From positions 37,479,242 to 37,543,241 of the forward strand of contig OX438743.1 of the NCBI GenBank assembly GCA_949316235.1: a DNA stretch of 64,000 nt, written 5' to 3'. The stretch is from Oegoconia quadripuncta. Taxonomy: Eukaryota; Arthropoda; Insecta; Lepidoptera; Autostichidae. The notes beneath the pieces are model-generated. The model was not told the origin of the DNA, did no database searches, and was given only the letters and a program-made list of their open reading frames with translations. Shown one piece after another: positions 1-9,190 of the stretch; the stretch's first letter is position 1, and each line of letters begins with the position of its first letter. Made by a program: the position numbers and the translations under genes.

Positions 1-340
1 TGCATTAGAAACCTTCACTTGTCTTTCCATATCCGGATCGCACCAACAACCGTTTGATGTTGCCGACCGTATTTATACCGCGGTGTGTTTGAAAAAGATC
101 TGATATGCTAGGTAAGTGATATTATAAAAGCTAACGTGCTAGGTATTTTTTATTTCAAATAAAAAATAATATGTTAAAAATATAGTCTACGAATATTAAT
201 TAATTAAAATAAAACCGTTTAACTTTATATATCAAATTATTTTTGTTTCAATAATGAAAAAATATTATTGGCAAAATTTATTGAACATATATTTTTTTGT
301 ACCATTAAAAATAGCATGACAGATCTAGACGGTTTAAAAT

Positions 341-490
341 TAAATAAATAAATAAATATTCTTACACATACACATAGACATACATATGTCCGAATTCATA
401 GCACAAACATATGCCCCTAGCGGGATTCGAACCCGCAACCTTTTGGTATAGTGGTCAGAGTTCGTAACCACTACACCATACAGGTCGTCA
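341..490 (-). mobile_element. SINE-A, tRNA-derived, internally deleted
   Basis: Read on the minus strand, the right end is a tRNA-like head: box A-like tgtagtggtt followed by box B-like gggttcgaatcccgc. The left end is the SINE tail (tgtgtatgtgtaag, then ttattt repeats). The body between head and tail is much shorter than in the copies at 2031 and 57156, so it is internally deleted. It is not a working tRNA because the acceptor and anticodon arms cannot be built. Confidence 0.75.
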
Positions 491-955
491 TCAAATTGCA
501 GCTCGTGTGTACAATATTATACTAACGCTCGGCATTACGTTGAAATTTATTTACAATTACATCGTAGCTCGGCACTTAAGGAAGAACTGATGGGATTCTG
601 AGCTGCAAAATATGACACAACAAATACTGCCACATTTCTACGAAAGTAGCTTTTTTTGTACACCTTGCTAATACTCGTATTTTGCAGACGTTAATAAGGG
701 CAAGGCCTTACATGCGGCTACGCTCTGTAGGCTTTAGATACTGGTACAACTAGCTAATTCAAGGTACATTATATGAGTGTTTTAATTCTATGAGTATCAC
801 GCTCGTTCTGATCACACACGAAACATGATGTCAATACAAGAAATAAAGATAAACTTGCAGATCATCTAAGCAGCCTCTGCAAAATTAGTAATTCATTCAG
901 AGTGCTACGCATATGTATTTTCAATAAGGTTCCCATTTATGTACAATGTTGTTCG
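491..955. other. No recognised feature
   Basis: AT-rich sequence with short broken ORFs only. I recognised no repeat family, coding frame or RNA gene. Confidence 0.4.
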
Positions 956-1010
956 GAATCTTTAAATTTATTGAAAAGTAGATATTTCTTTTCAATAAAT
1001 TTAAAGATTC
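956..1010. repeat. Perfect 23-bp inverted repeat (hairpin)
   Basis: 956-978 and 988-1010 are exact reverse complements separated by 9 bases (tagatattt). The stem is AT-rich. No terminator-like or coding context surrounds it. It may be a MITE relic. Confidence 0.8.
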
Positions 1011-1827
1011 TAAACTGAAACTTATTGAGAAAGCGTACTATAAAATATCAGACTATGTGGATGATACTCAACCATGGAAGTAACTAGCTCGTTCGCATAT
1101 CAGGCCATTTCACAAATAATAATGAAATATTTTTGTACCTTCTTGTAATATAAAAACCTGTTTTTAAAAAGAGCAACCCCTCTAGTTTCTTGCCCGTTCT
1201 TCCAAGGGAATTTGCCTTTTGAACAGCTGGTAGCTTAAAAAAATATTTTAATATTTTTAGTGCACCCTGTATACCTACAAAATAAAGCATTTTTTTGACT
1301 TTGATATATACGGACTTATACGGAGTCAGTCTTGTGAATGAGCGAAAATTGCGTGTTATGATGTTTTCAGATGTTACTTTTATAACTTTATGATGACTAT
1401 TTTTGTTTGATTAGAGTGATTGAGTTCACTCACTGAGTCCGGCACTGCTTTGTTCCTTAGAAAACTTAGGAACAGGACGCACAGCCAAACGGCTAAACAA
1501 TTTGCTTAGCCACTAATTTGACATCGAAATTGAAAGACTTGACTGAATAGATTTTGTTAAAATTGAATTGGAATTTCTAAATTTCACTTCGGATTAAAAT
1601 GTTCCTTTAAATTTATTGGGTTTAATTACTTTAAGGTAAGCAACTTGGGAGCCGGTTTCATTATTTCGAGTCTGCGGATGGATATCGCAGGCTATGTCGC
1701 ATTATTGAAATATTAAAATTGAGAGGCGACATCGTTGGAAAGGGGACATCAAATTAATTTCTTGGTAATTAATCCACTTAATTCACTGGTATTCTAGACG
1801 TTAATAGGTAGGTGGGTAGATGGACGA
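1011..1827. other. Mostly unassigned; CAGGGTG-type end near 1259-1272
   Basis: Reverse-complemented, 1259-1272 reads tatacagggtgcac. This resembles the ends of the MITEs at 5492 and 29041, so a one-ended relic is possible, but I found no partner end. The rest shows nothing I recognise. Confidence 0.3.
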
Positions 1828-2029
1828 TCTGTTTGGTGTAGTTGCACAAAGTACGTGAAGCGGCGGGGTAGTGGTTAGAAACGCTGACTGATACACCAAA
1901 ATGTCGCGGGTTTGACATATGTTTGTTGATGAATACAGACGTGTACCCGAGTTATGGATTTTTTAAATCTATTTATGTACAAAAAAATGTATTTGTGTAA
2001 TAACTCAACCATTTGATATCCATAATAAT
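1828..2029 (+). mobile_element. SINE-A copy, damaged head
   Basis: Begins gacgatctgtttggtgtag and continues through a disrupted tRNA-like head (gtagtggttag, then a degraded box B gcgggtttgaca). The body follows with the family signatures gaatacagac, cccgagttatggat and gtatttgtgtaa. The same family restarts at 2031, so the two lie head to tail. Confidence 0.8.
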
Positions 2030-2030
2030 T

Positions 2031-2308
2031 GACGATCTGTTTGGTGTAGTGGTTAGCAACTCTGATCACTATACCAAAAGGTTGTGGGTTCGAATCCCAC
2101 TAGGGGCATACGTTTGTGTGATGAATACGGACATGTGTACCCGAGTTATGGATGTTTTCATTTATATTAAGTATTTATTTACAAAAATAAAAAAAATGTA
2201 TTTATGTAGTATATCCACCATCTGGTATCCACAACACAAGCCCATAGTTGCTTAGTGTGGAACTAAATGACGCTGTGTGTATATGTCCAAGGTTATTTAT
2301 TATTATTA
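2031..2308 (+). mobile_element. SINE-A copy, near complete
   Basis: The tRNA-like head has box A-like ggtgtagtggttagcaac and box B-like gggttcgaatcccac. The family body follows (cccgagttatggatg, tatttatttac, tggtatccacaacacaagccc) and ends in gtgtgtatatgtcc plus a ttatt-rich tail. With 57156-57425 this is the best reference copy in the window. Transcription would be by RNA polymerase III from the internal promoter. It has no coding capacity, so mobilisation would depend on a LINE. Confidence 0.85.
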
Positions 2309-2541
2309 ACTAGCTTTCCGCCCGTGGCTTCGTGTGCGTAGAACAGCTTTATCGCGGATTTGATTATCCCGCGGGAACTACTCAGTTTATCGAGATAAAA
2401 AGTATCCTTTGTCTTAATTCAGGGTATATTTACCTATATACCAAATCTCATTAAAATGCGTTCAGCCGTTTCGCCGTGATTGAGAAATAAACAGACAAAC
2501 ATCCAAACTTTCGCATTCCTAATATTAGTTTGATAGATAGT
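2309..2541 (+). repeat. RTE-like LINE/SINE tail repeat (ctagctttccgcccg family)
   Basis: Starts actagctttccgcccgtgg and carries ggataaaaagtatcc-like sequence, a run reading gttcagccgtttcgccgtg, then cagacaaacatcc and a 3' end tttcgcattcctaatattag. The family recurs at 3370-3580 (minus), 12005-12228 (plus), 13440-13565 (minus) and 49290-49345 (partial). This type of 3' sequence is common in lepidopteran genomes and is usually ascribed to RTE-type LINEs or dependent SINEs. That assignment is from general knowledge and was not tested here. Confidence 0.65.
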
Positions 2542-2687
2542 ATTTAATATTAGTTACTTTATAACTACACTAACACTATCCAAATAAAAATACTATTTTT
2601 AAAACATTCAACGTTAAATTTGTGCTGTGTGTTAAATAGACGTAGTTAAATAGACTTTTCAGCAAATAACATATAATGATATCTACG

Positions 2688-2880
2688 TTTCAACGGTGAT
2701 GGGCTCACCCCCTTTCACGTGTACATTTCTGTATATTTCGAAAAATTAAATGTGGATGTCAGTACAGTCAGCTTCACACATTCACCAAGCATTCACATAT
2801 AACTGTATGAACAGGGGGTCATGTTTCTCTGCGCTGACTGTACTTTCAATATTTGGAACACCCAAACGTTTTTTAATCTT
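2688..2880 (+). repeat. Dispersed repeat family R4, partial
   Basis: Contains the family signatures caacggtgatgggctcacc, cacgtgtacatttctgta and tttggaacacccaaac. Other members are 41633-41830 and 43378-43560 on plus, and 22555-23110, 47893-48665 and 63000-63345 on minus. The class is unknown. The longest copies exceed 500 bp and have no convincing ORF. Confidence 0.7.
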
Positions 2881-2884
2881 AAAT

Positions 2885-3080
2885 ATAAAATACTGCACTT
2901 AAATTGGACCACGCATTAGAGATACATCTGGACAAAGACTGCGGGCACACACACAATTAAATCAAATATATTTATATTAATTCATACGGTACATTAAAAC
3001 ATAAAAATCTATATAATAATACTTAATTGCAACTGTAACACAATGCCGTCAAACAAATAACATCCGTCGTTTTTCGTGGG
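2885..3080 (+). repeat. Unclassified repeat U1 with a short insertion
   Basis: Sequence resembling ctgcacttaaattggacca, then acacacac, then tgccgtcaaacaaataaca matches 58640-58770, where the parts are contiguous. Here about 85 AT-rich bases interrupt it (about 2957-3045). Parts of the same family are at 38870-39060 and 39190-39250. Confidence 0.5.
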
Positions 3081-3369
3081 GGTTAAACCTGTGGCGCGTC
3101 CGTGGGGATCCATCCACGATAAATATTAATAATAATAATGTACCAAGGAACGGAAAATATTAATATTTATCTTAGAAAATCCAAAATGGCCATACTAATG
3201 TTAAAAAAAAAAGGAATTGTGTTTGTAACTGTATCCTTTTTACTAGCAACACCATGATTAAGCGCCCCAATGACAAAAAAAACGAACAATAGCGAGGAAA
3301 TCGCGCCAAAATCACGTCACAGGTTAAAAAGGAATTTCTTCCTGATAAGTTATATAAATATCCATCTAA

Positions 3370-3580
3370 CGAATGCGAGAGTTTGGATGTTTGTTTGTTT
3401 CTCAATCACGGCAAAACGGATAATCGGATTTGGATGAAATTTGATATATAGGTAGAATATACTCTGGATAGAGATATAGGATATTTTATATCCCGATAAA
3501 GTGAGTTGTTCCCGCGGGATAAACAAATTTCCGCGATGAACTTATTCCACGCAGGCGAAGCCGCGGGCGGAAAGCTAGTG
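3370..3580 (-). repeat. RTE-like tail repeat, inverted copy
   Basis: Reverse complement of the 2309-2541 family. It ends at 3580 with aagccgcgggcggaaagcta on the plus strand and includes tctcaatcacggcaaaacgg near 3400. Confidence 0.65.
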
Positions 3581-3901
3581 TGCAAATAATGTGGTTCAGT
3601 CGTGCTAGGTTTAAATCTAATGCCTATAAGTTTTGTGTCGCATTATTTTCTATACAAAAATCCAAATGGCAAAAAGTCCCATCGTTAAAACCTCATAACT
3701 GAAAACGATACAAATTTGAACATTATCTAATTAAAAAGTGTCCAATCTGAAAAACGTGTATGGTCCAATTTCAGAACATCCAATTCTCGATTTTGCAATT
3801 TCTGTGAGTGAGTGAGAGATCATTAATCTGTTTTTATTGTAACAAACAATGGGACGTTTTTCTGATTAGACCGATGGATTTTTTTTCTGGTGGTACACCG
3901 G

Positions 3902-4556
3902 TGGCGTGCACAACGTTTTGTTACAACGTAGGCAGAATTGTAAAATTTGCTATTAATTGAGAAAAAAATACAACTTGAAAATAATAACTTACTCTTTTAG
4001 CAATCTTCGCAACCTTCAGTTAAATTTTGTACCAAACCAATGGCGTAATATAAGCATTATTCTCATCCCTAAACCAGAACGAGACCCTCAGTCTATGACT
4101 TCTCTACACCCCATCTCTTTAATCTCCTGTTTTTGCAAAATTCTCAACACTATACTTTGTAAAAGATTAGAATGGTATTTTGAAAATAAACGCCTGTTTT
4201 CTGAACTCACATTAGGATTTAGAAAGGCAAAATCCTGTCTGAATAATCTAGCTCGGTTGGTCCCCCGAATTCAAATAGGTATATCCAATAATATGGCTAC
4301 TGTCGCTTGCTTCATAGATATAGATAATGCTTACAACAACGTAGAATTAAGCAGGCTGGGATTTGTTGAGGTAGGCACTGCCTCTCTGGCATTGTAAGCT
4401 TTCCTCGAAATGCATTGTCAAGACAGCTGATTCATACTGATATAGTTAGTTATTATTTTGTAGTTTTATTTTTCTCATTTACATATACAGGATAAGCAGA
4501 ATAGCAAATTTTATTATTCTGTCTATCCTGTAACGAAATGTTGTGCACGCCACTGC
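3902..4556. mobile_element. Composite element: RT fragment between inverted MITE ends
   Basis: The left flank (about 3902-4012) and right flank (about 4440-4556) are inverted copies of the same terminal sequence. Both begin ggtggcgtgcacaac when read inwards and share blocks resembling aaaatttgctatt and aaaataataact. A simple copy of this MITE, with ends agtggcgtgc and gcacgccagtg, lies at 35528-35765. The inside (about 4013-4370) encodes an RT fragment. The result is a roughly 650-bp unit with matching inverted ends around retrotransposon coding sequence. Either a LINE landed between two facing MITEs or the MITE captured LINE sequence. Confidence 0.6.
4013..4397 (+). pseudogene. Non-LTR reverse transcriptase fragment
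   Basis: The open frame (3957-4397, no ATG, TTG first codon) reads through N-terminal RT motifs of a LINE: QWRNISIILIPKPERDPQS, then LHPISLISCFCKILNTIL, then LTLGFRKAKSC, and an FIDIDNAYNNV segment matching RT motif A (FlDi..AYDnV). The aspartates of motif A are present. The catalytic F/YADD box, endonuclease and C-terminus are missing. The first dozen or so residues come from the flanking MITE sequence and so do the last few. It is a dead fragment of a jockey/I/R1-type LINE. The exact clade cannot be set by eye. Confidence 0.8.
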
Positions 4557-4875
4557 TCTGACTATATAGAGGGCACGTCACTGTAGTACACAATAATACA
4601 TTAGTATCTTTACGATGAGTGAGGTCTCGGTAACCAAAGTTGGTAAACATACAGGATGTGGAAACAGATAAACCGAGTGTGTTATTTCCTAGGAACCGGG
4701 CACGTTCTTCAAACAGCCAGTACGCACAATATTTGTGTAACAACCACTAATTCCGCCCTTCAGAGGTTGCGGCTCAGTTTCACAAACATTTCAGCTTAGC
4801 GCGCGCAAACGTAACATAAACAACACTATCCCACACTAATAAAACTAGATGTTAGGCAGTAGTTCACGTTCTGGG

Positions 4876-5262
4876 CGTATTAGGTAATGAAATAGAAGTT
4901 ATTGGCTTAGGTAGTTTTTTTTTTCATAACCATCATCTGTAATGACTGAATTAGGCGGATCTTATTGTAACAACACCTAATCTAATGCACCCTATTCAAG
5001 AGCAAATAAATAATATTCTATTCTTTTCGACGCACGCGCCGGCCTGAGATTGATATGCGCTGGTGGGATCCGTGGTTAGGAATTGCGAAATTTATTTGAA
5101 ATTCATATTTTTTCCAATTCTCCATTTATGTGGAATAGTTACAAACGCGACCTTCAAATGACGCAACGCTTTATTCGATTATAATTTTGAAAAATTTCAT
5201 TTACCTCTTACGCCCTATTCTTTTCCTTACGGTAAAAACTCATCCTAATCCTAATAAAAAGT
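4876..5262. mobile_element. MITE family M3, full-length-like copy
   Basis: Left part: gggcgtattaggtaatgaaatagaagttat. Core: gcgccggcctgagattgatatg. Right part: ttacctcttacgccctattc, then ccttacggtaaaaactcatcc. The ends are inverted relative to each other, as in the clearer copy at 16020-16681. About 80 bases at 4950-5030, ending ataatattctattcttttc, look like an inserted LINE tail. Confidence 0.6.
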
Positions 5263-5283
5263 TCTTCTAGAAATAGATTATAG

Positions 5284-5360
5284 ATTTTTTTATGCACAAT
5301 GGGTTAGCCCTTGATCTCAATCATATCTGATGTTAAGTGACGATGTGGCCGAAGGTGTTT
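5284..5360 (-). mobile_element. SINE-B / LINE 3' tail fragment
   Basis: ttttttatgcacaatgggtt followed by sequence close to tgatgttaagtgacgatg matches the 3' end of SINE-B read backwards. Only the tail is present. Confidence 0.55.
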
Positions 5361-5384
5361 TGACGTGTATGAGTTCGATCTTAA

Positions 5385-5425
5385 AAGTGTTTATTCCGCC
5401 CATTGGCGCCCTCATTGAATAAGTT
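5385..5425 (-). repeat. Short LINE fragment
   Basis: gtttattccgcccattggcg and ccctcattgaata recur at 54985-55025 inside the RT frame on the minus strand, and inverted at 43697-43735. It is therefore a scrap of that LINE. Confidence 0.45.
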
Positions 5426-5491
5426 ATTAAGATTTGTTTTTAATTACTGAATAAATAAAAATATATCGCTCAAAAATGTAATGAAATTCAT

Positions 5492-5762
5492 TATACAGGG
5501 TGTAACGGTTAAGTGTAGTCATATTTTAAGGGCTTGTTCTACCCATCAATACGAACAACTTTTACTATGGGGGCAACTTCGAAATCGCGAAAAAAAAATC
5601 AGCTGTTTCATACATTGCATCGGGAGGTTATTGAAATTTTCTATGGAACAGCTGATTTTTTTTTCGCGATTTCGAAGTTGCCCCCATAGTAAAAGTTGTT
5701 CGTATTGATGGGTAGAACAAGCCCTTAAAATATGACTACACTTAACCGTTACACGGTGTATA
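5492..5762. mobile_element. Hairpin MITE, 271 bp, CAGGGTG-type ends
   Basis: Arms 5492-5612 and 5642-5762 are reverse complements with 3 mismatches in 121 positions by direct comparison, around a 29-base loop. The ends are tatacagggtgtaacgg and its near complement, compatible with TA-target (Tc1/mariner-type) insertion. There is no coding capacity. It is almost entirely stem, so a transcript would form a very long double-stranded RNA. Long apparent ORFs over it on both strands are products of the palindrome. Confidence 0.9.
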
Positions 5763-5805
5763 TATTTTTTTATTTTTTGTTTTTGATGTGCATTAATAAC
5801 ATGTA

Positions 5806-5808
<3 letters not shown>

Positions 5809-5837
<29 letters not shown>

Positions 5838-6449
5838 CGGGGGGAAATACGTTTACGCATTCGACCCGCCGCTGTGGGGCAGCGACGGGGATATGTGGGA
5901 CTCCCCGCTCCAATGACAGGAGCGGGACTACCCACTAAAACCCCCCGGCGACCTTCCTCGGCAGTAGGGAGGACCTGGGAACGCATAAGCGGCTCCAGGT
6001 CGTCCCCCGCCCCGCCTCCCCTCACAAGGGGAGGCCCGTTCCCGGAGGGCGGCTAGCGCGCCCTCCGCGGGAGCACTGTCCAGCCCCACACCGCGATCAG
6101 CGAGCGGTATGAGGCGTGACAGGGCCCGATGCGACGACACCCCCCCGGTCGCTCCGGGGGGTGTCATCCTCTCCCGGGTCGCGTCCGGCGGCTACATCGC
6201 CCCGAGGTGTAGCCGCCCGCGACCCCGGGCGACGTGCAGGAGGGCTAGCGAGCGTTGCCGCCCCCCCGACGTCGCCTCCTGCGAGCGGGATCGGCCCTCT
6301 CCCGATCCCGCTCTGCGGCCTCCTTCTGGAGCATGACTGCCTCGCAGAAGGAGGCCGCTGCCCTCCAACCCTCCTCGCTCGCCAGCATAGCCGCGACTAA
6401 TGCTGGCGGGGACAGATCTCGTCCGATCCGGTCGACCAGGTCTCGACGC
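5809..6449 (-). mobile_element. R1-like LINE, 5'-truncated, 641 bp
   Basis: On the minus strand the element ends in a 29-base poly(A) (T run 5809-5837). It is flanked by a 15-bp target-site duplication, taataacatgtatct, at 5794-5808 and 6450-6464. The body is GC-rich in an AT-rich setting. Other copies are 29579-29882 (minus, nearly identical over the shared part), 24633-24826 (minus, diverged) and 44118-44435 (plus). Different 5' truncation points with a shared poly(A) end are what target-primed reverse transcription produces. Near-identity of two copies suggests recent activity. Confidence 0.9.
6245..6448 (-). pseudogene. C-terminus of R1-like LINE ORF2 (67 codons, no start)
   Basis: In minus-strand frame, 6448 down to the TAG at 6245-6247 encodes 67 residues without interruption. 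They include LVDRIGRDLSPPALVAAML, then EEGWRAAASFCEAVM, LQKEAAERDRER and a basic tail of six arginines followed by GGGNAR. A W..a..FCe.vm..KE.aER..E pattern with a basic end is typical of R1-clade LINE C-termini (family knowledge). There is no methionine start because the element is 5'-truncated. Longer ATG-started frames over the same bases lack family resemblance and are GC-driven shadows. Confidence 0.75.
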
Positions 6450-6464
6450 TAATAACATGTATCT

Positions 6465-7577
6465 ACTTCGATTACAGCAACATATTTAGTTACCTTTCAA
6501 AATTTCAAGACACTAAAATAGTCAGATTTTACATTTTGCGAGGTGCTTATTTAGAGTTCTATCCTTTCGTAATCCATTGCCATTGGACCACTTTATTAGC
6601 CAATTGCTGCGAGCACGAAATTTTATGGTTGCATATTATTAAAAACTGTGACTTCGGTACTCTTCACTTTCATTGGTAATCTTGAAAATACATACATGAG
6701 TCGTCAATCTTCAAAGCAGACTACATAGTCTGCTATATGTATATGTACCTATACACATGTATACGTACATATAGTTGAGCTTAAACAATGCAGTTAAAAT
6801 AAACTCTGCAAATAGCTCTAAACTTGTTTTACCATACCTAATTAACATGTCGATGTAGCTTTGGCATCCCTGCTGGTATACTCTTAAAGGGGATTTGCGC
6901 TCTGAGGCAACCCTGCTGAGTATCCCGGGGTTTACTGGTCACTCTAGCTCCGTAATCCTGTGCTAAGTGGTTTGTAATGTCTGTCTATATGTATATACCT
7001 ATGTACAACACTCATTAGAGAACACGTTCTGTTTGTATAATATAGGGAACCCAAAGCAAAGACAAATAAAAGTGGAGCGTTTTATACAATGATTTACTTT
7101 GTCGTAATACTATTACGTTCTATTTTGTCACGAACGTAACAAAATATTTTAGAGTTCACGCTGAAATAGTAATATATCAAATATAATAACAACACAAAAA
7201 GTGCCACCTCATCTTAATTACAATCGATTATCTCCGAGACTGTCTTGCTCGACCTGTGTAGTTGAAAGTTATACAAATAGGTAACTATAGGTTACAGGGT
7301 TAGCACACACATATGGAAAGAATTATTAAATTTTAAAAGTCAGCTAAAACACAAACGAAAAAATAAACAGAAATAGTTACATAAAATTAGGTACGCGTGG
7401 CATTGTGGACATAATGCTAGCGCAAATAAATAATCCCTGGTCAATTGTTTTCAATATTTTTAGTTCCGGTGTAGACATAAAAATATTGTTTAATTTGTAA
7501 GTGGTATTGTATCTATTTCATGCCCATAAAATTTTCACAATATAATAACAGTGACATTTTAAAACAAGTTGTATAAT
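6465..7577. other. No recognised feature
   Basis: AT-rich, non-coding by inspection. It contains a short ta/catg-type alternation near 6737-6775 (tatatgtatatgtacc). I identified no repeat family or gene. Confidence 0.4.
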
Positions 7578-7810
7578 CTATACGACAAAATCCTTTATGT
7601 AATTGCTTTTCCATGTGCTGGCTGGTATCTTGCAGGCATGCTTAAACTTCAGTAACATATCGCCCTTCTCGTAGAAGTCTTCCTTTTCAAAGAGGCCAGC
7701 ATTTGCGTCGGGATGGATGCCTTGAAGTTCACATCATAGAGTTACTCCAATGCTTTCACTTTTACGATTCCGGCTTATGAACTCTGCCACCTCTACAGGA
7801 AAAAAGGCGT
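7578..7810 (-). pseudogene. Possible last exon or gene remnant, function unknown
   Basis: On the minus strand an acceptor-like tttgggttcattatag ends at 7811. The frame that follows reads through PVEVAEFISRNRKSESIG, meets an in-frame TGA at 7734-7736, and continues through 51 codons to a TAG at 7578. The second part includes ELQGIHPDANAGLFEKEDF, then YEKGDMLLKFKHACKIPAS. The composition is protein-like, with charged and aromatic residues mixed and no low complexity, unlike the shadow ORFs nearby. I do not recognise the family. The in-frame TGA argues for a pseudogene unless a very short intron or sequence error lies there. Confidence 0.4.
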
Positions 7811-8261
7811 CTATAATGAACCCAAAAGAAGAGATTATTATAGTGGAAGATTGGTGCAGAAGCAAACTTTATACCTTTAGCTCAATATAGTAAAAAAGAA
7901 TAATTTAATTTTAATTAATTATACATCCTTTGGTAACTGCTCTACTGGGGAGGACTGAAAATCAGCAACTTTACTGACTCGGACACTATCATCTCTACTT
8001 TGTTCTAGGTATAAGTTTTTTTGTTAATTAATTTTGTAATGAATACATATCTTTATATTTATGTATTATAACTAGTTACTGTTTATTTGCCAATTTATCA
8101 ATGGCCTCTTTTCAGAAAATAATCTATCCAATGCCAACGTTTTAACTTTGTCGGTGCTAAATTTACACCCATGTGCGTTAATTTTCCAAATCAATGAATA
8201 TGCCCCGCTAATCATCGAGGGAGTGTGGTAACTGAATTAGGGAGTAGGTAAGTAGCAATAC
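7811..8261. other. No recognised feature
   Basis: AT-rich sequence upstream (in minus sense) of the possible exon. I could not identify further exons by eye. Confidence 0.35.
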
Positions 8262-8390
8262 TATGCCGGATCATTTTTTATGCACAACGCTTTGCGGGTT
8301 AGGTCTTGACCACAACCACACAAGTACTATTAGTATGACAGGCGCGATAAACGTTTATGTCGGGCGAGATAATATTTGTAAACCACTACC
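8262..8390. mobile_element. Fold-back MITE FB1, left half within a SINE-B-like tail
   Basis: ttttttatgcacaacgcttt and a gaccacaaccacac block (SINE-B/LINE tail) run directly into tagtatgacaggcgcgataa and acgtttatgtcgggcgagat. That is one arm of the fold-back element best seen at 50018-50320. The matching other half is at 9025-9190. LINE and SINE sequence in between has split it. Confidence 0.65.
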
Positions 8391-8509
8391 ACAGATTACT
8401 AATAAGTTACTTAGGTCTCTGACTTTTTTCTTTTCGTTAACTCCCGCCTCGGAGAACATTAGTTGACTATCTATAAGTGTTTCTAGTGATTGTGTTTTAT
8501 ACTATATAT

Positions 8510-8615
8510 TAAGTATTTATGTATATTTATTTATTTATATATATATTTATTTATTATTTATATATAAAATAATTAATACTTATATATAATTAAGTCAATT
8601 AATATGACATTATTA
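8510..8615. repeat. AT-rich low-complexity tract
   Basis: Tatt/tatata-type low-complexity sequence without further structure. Confidence 0.6.
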
Positions 8616-8619
8616 TTAT

Positions 8620-8792
8620 ATTTATGCATGCACCCTACCTGTTTTTCTACCTACAAATGTCCCATAGCTGTGAGTTGTCTGGAAGAGATCGCTTTAGTGA
8701 TAAGACCGCCTAATTGTGTTCTATTGTTATCATCAAAAATTATTGTAAATTATTTGGCGCAATAAAGATTGTATTGTATTGTATTGTATTTG
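8620..8792 (+). mobile_element. Jockey-like LINE 3' end with (TATTG)n tail
   Basis: Carries ctggaagagatcgctttagt, then gataagaccgcctaattgtg, and ends gcgcaataaagattgtattg with repeated tattg units up to 8790. The gataagaccgcc block recurs inverted in the tail at 44897-44995 (ggcggtctta). A pentamer repeat tail after caataaag is usual for lepidopteran LINEs of this type. Only the 3' UTR remains. Confidence 0.65.
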
Positions 8793-8879
8793 TCTTGCTC
8801 ATTGGTGTAGAGGATAGGACCCTGTTAGCGAAACCAACGGTTGCGGGTTCGAATCCCGCGAGGGGTAAATGTTTGTATG

Positions 8880-8913
<34 letters not shown>

Positions 8914-8967
8914 GCTTTGCTTAGTTTGGGACTAGATGATTGGTATAAGTGCCCCAAATATTTATTT
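8793..8967 (+). mobile_element. SINE-A2 (variant of SINE-A) with (AAT)n
   Basis: The head has attggtgtagaggatagg and box B gggttcgaatcccgcg. After gtttgtatgat an (AAT)n run (8881-8912) replaces most of the body. The tail signature agctttgcttagtttgggac follows. The same variant is found inverted at 54515-54715 and 33285-33450. Confidence 0.75.
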
Positions 8968-9024
8968 ATTTAATGGTGGTTGGTATCAAGTTGTACCGGG
9001 CTCGATTATGAGATCATATTTAGA

Positions 9025-9190
9025 CGAAATACAACTAACCCACTCACTACTACGTCGACAAAAGATGTCATGCTACGGGGGCTGATGTTAAGCAAAGATG
9101 AAGCGCGCTCACAGGGAATCCCCAATTTATTTTAAGACCGGCAATCTAACCTCGAAAAGCGGGAAAAAAATATATTTGGTACTTGGCAGC
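9025..9190. mobile_element. Fold-back MITE FB1, right half plus SINE-B-like tail
   Basis: tagacgaaatacaactaacc, then tcatgctacgggggctgatg, then ttaagcaaagatgaagcgcg matches the right arm and downstream tail of the 50-kb copy. Together with 8262-8390 it forms one element interrupted by about 640 bases. Confidence 0.65.

Noticed and set aside
5546..6458. Several long ATG-started ORFs on both strands over 5546-6458 and 29458-29892
   Set aside because: They run through poly(T), the hairpin MITE or GC-rich LINE sequence in the wrong frame. Only the frame at 6245-6448 resembles a LINE protein.
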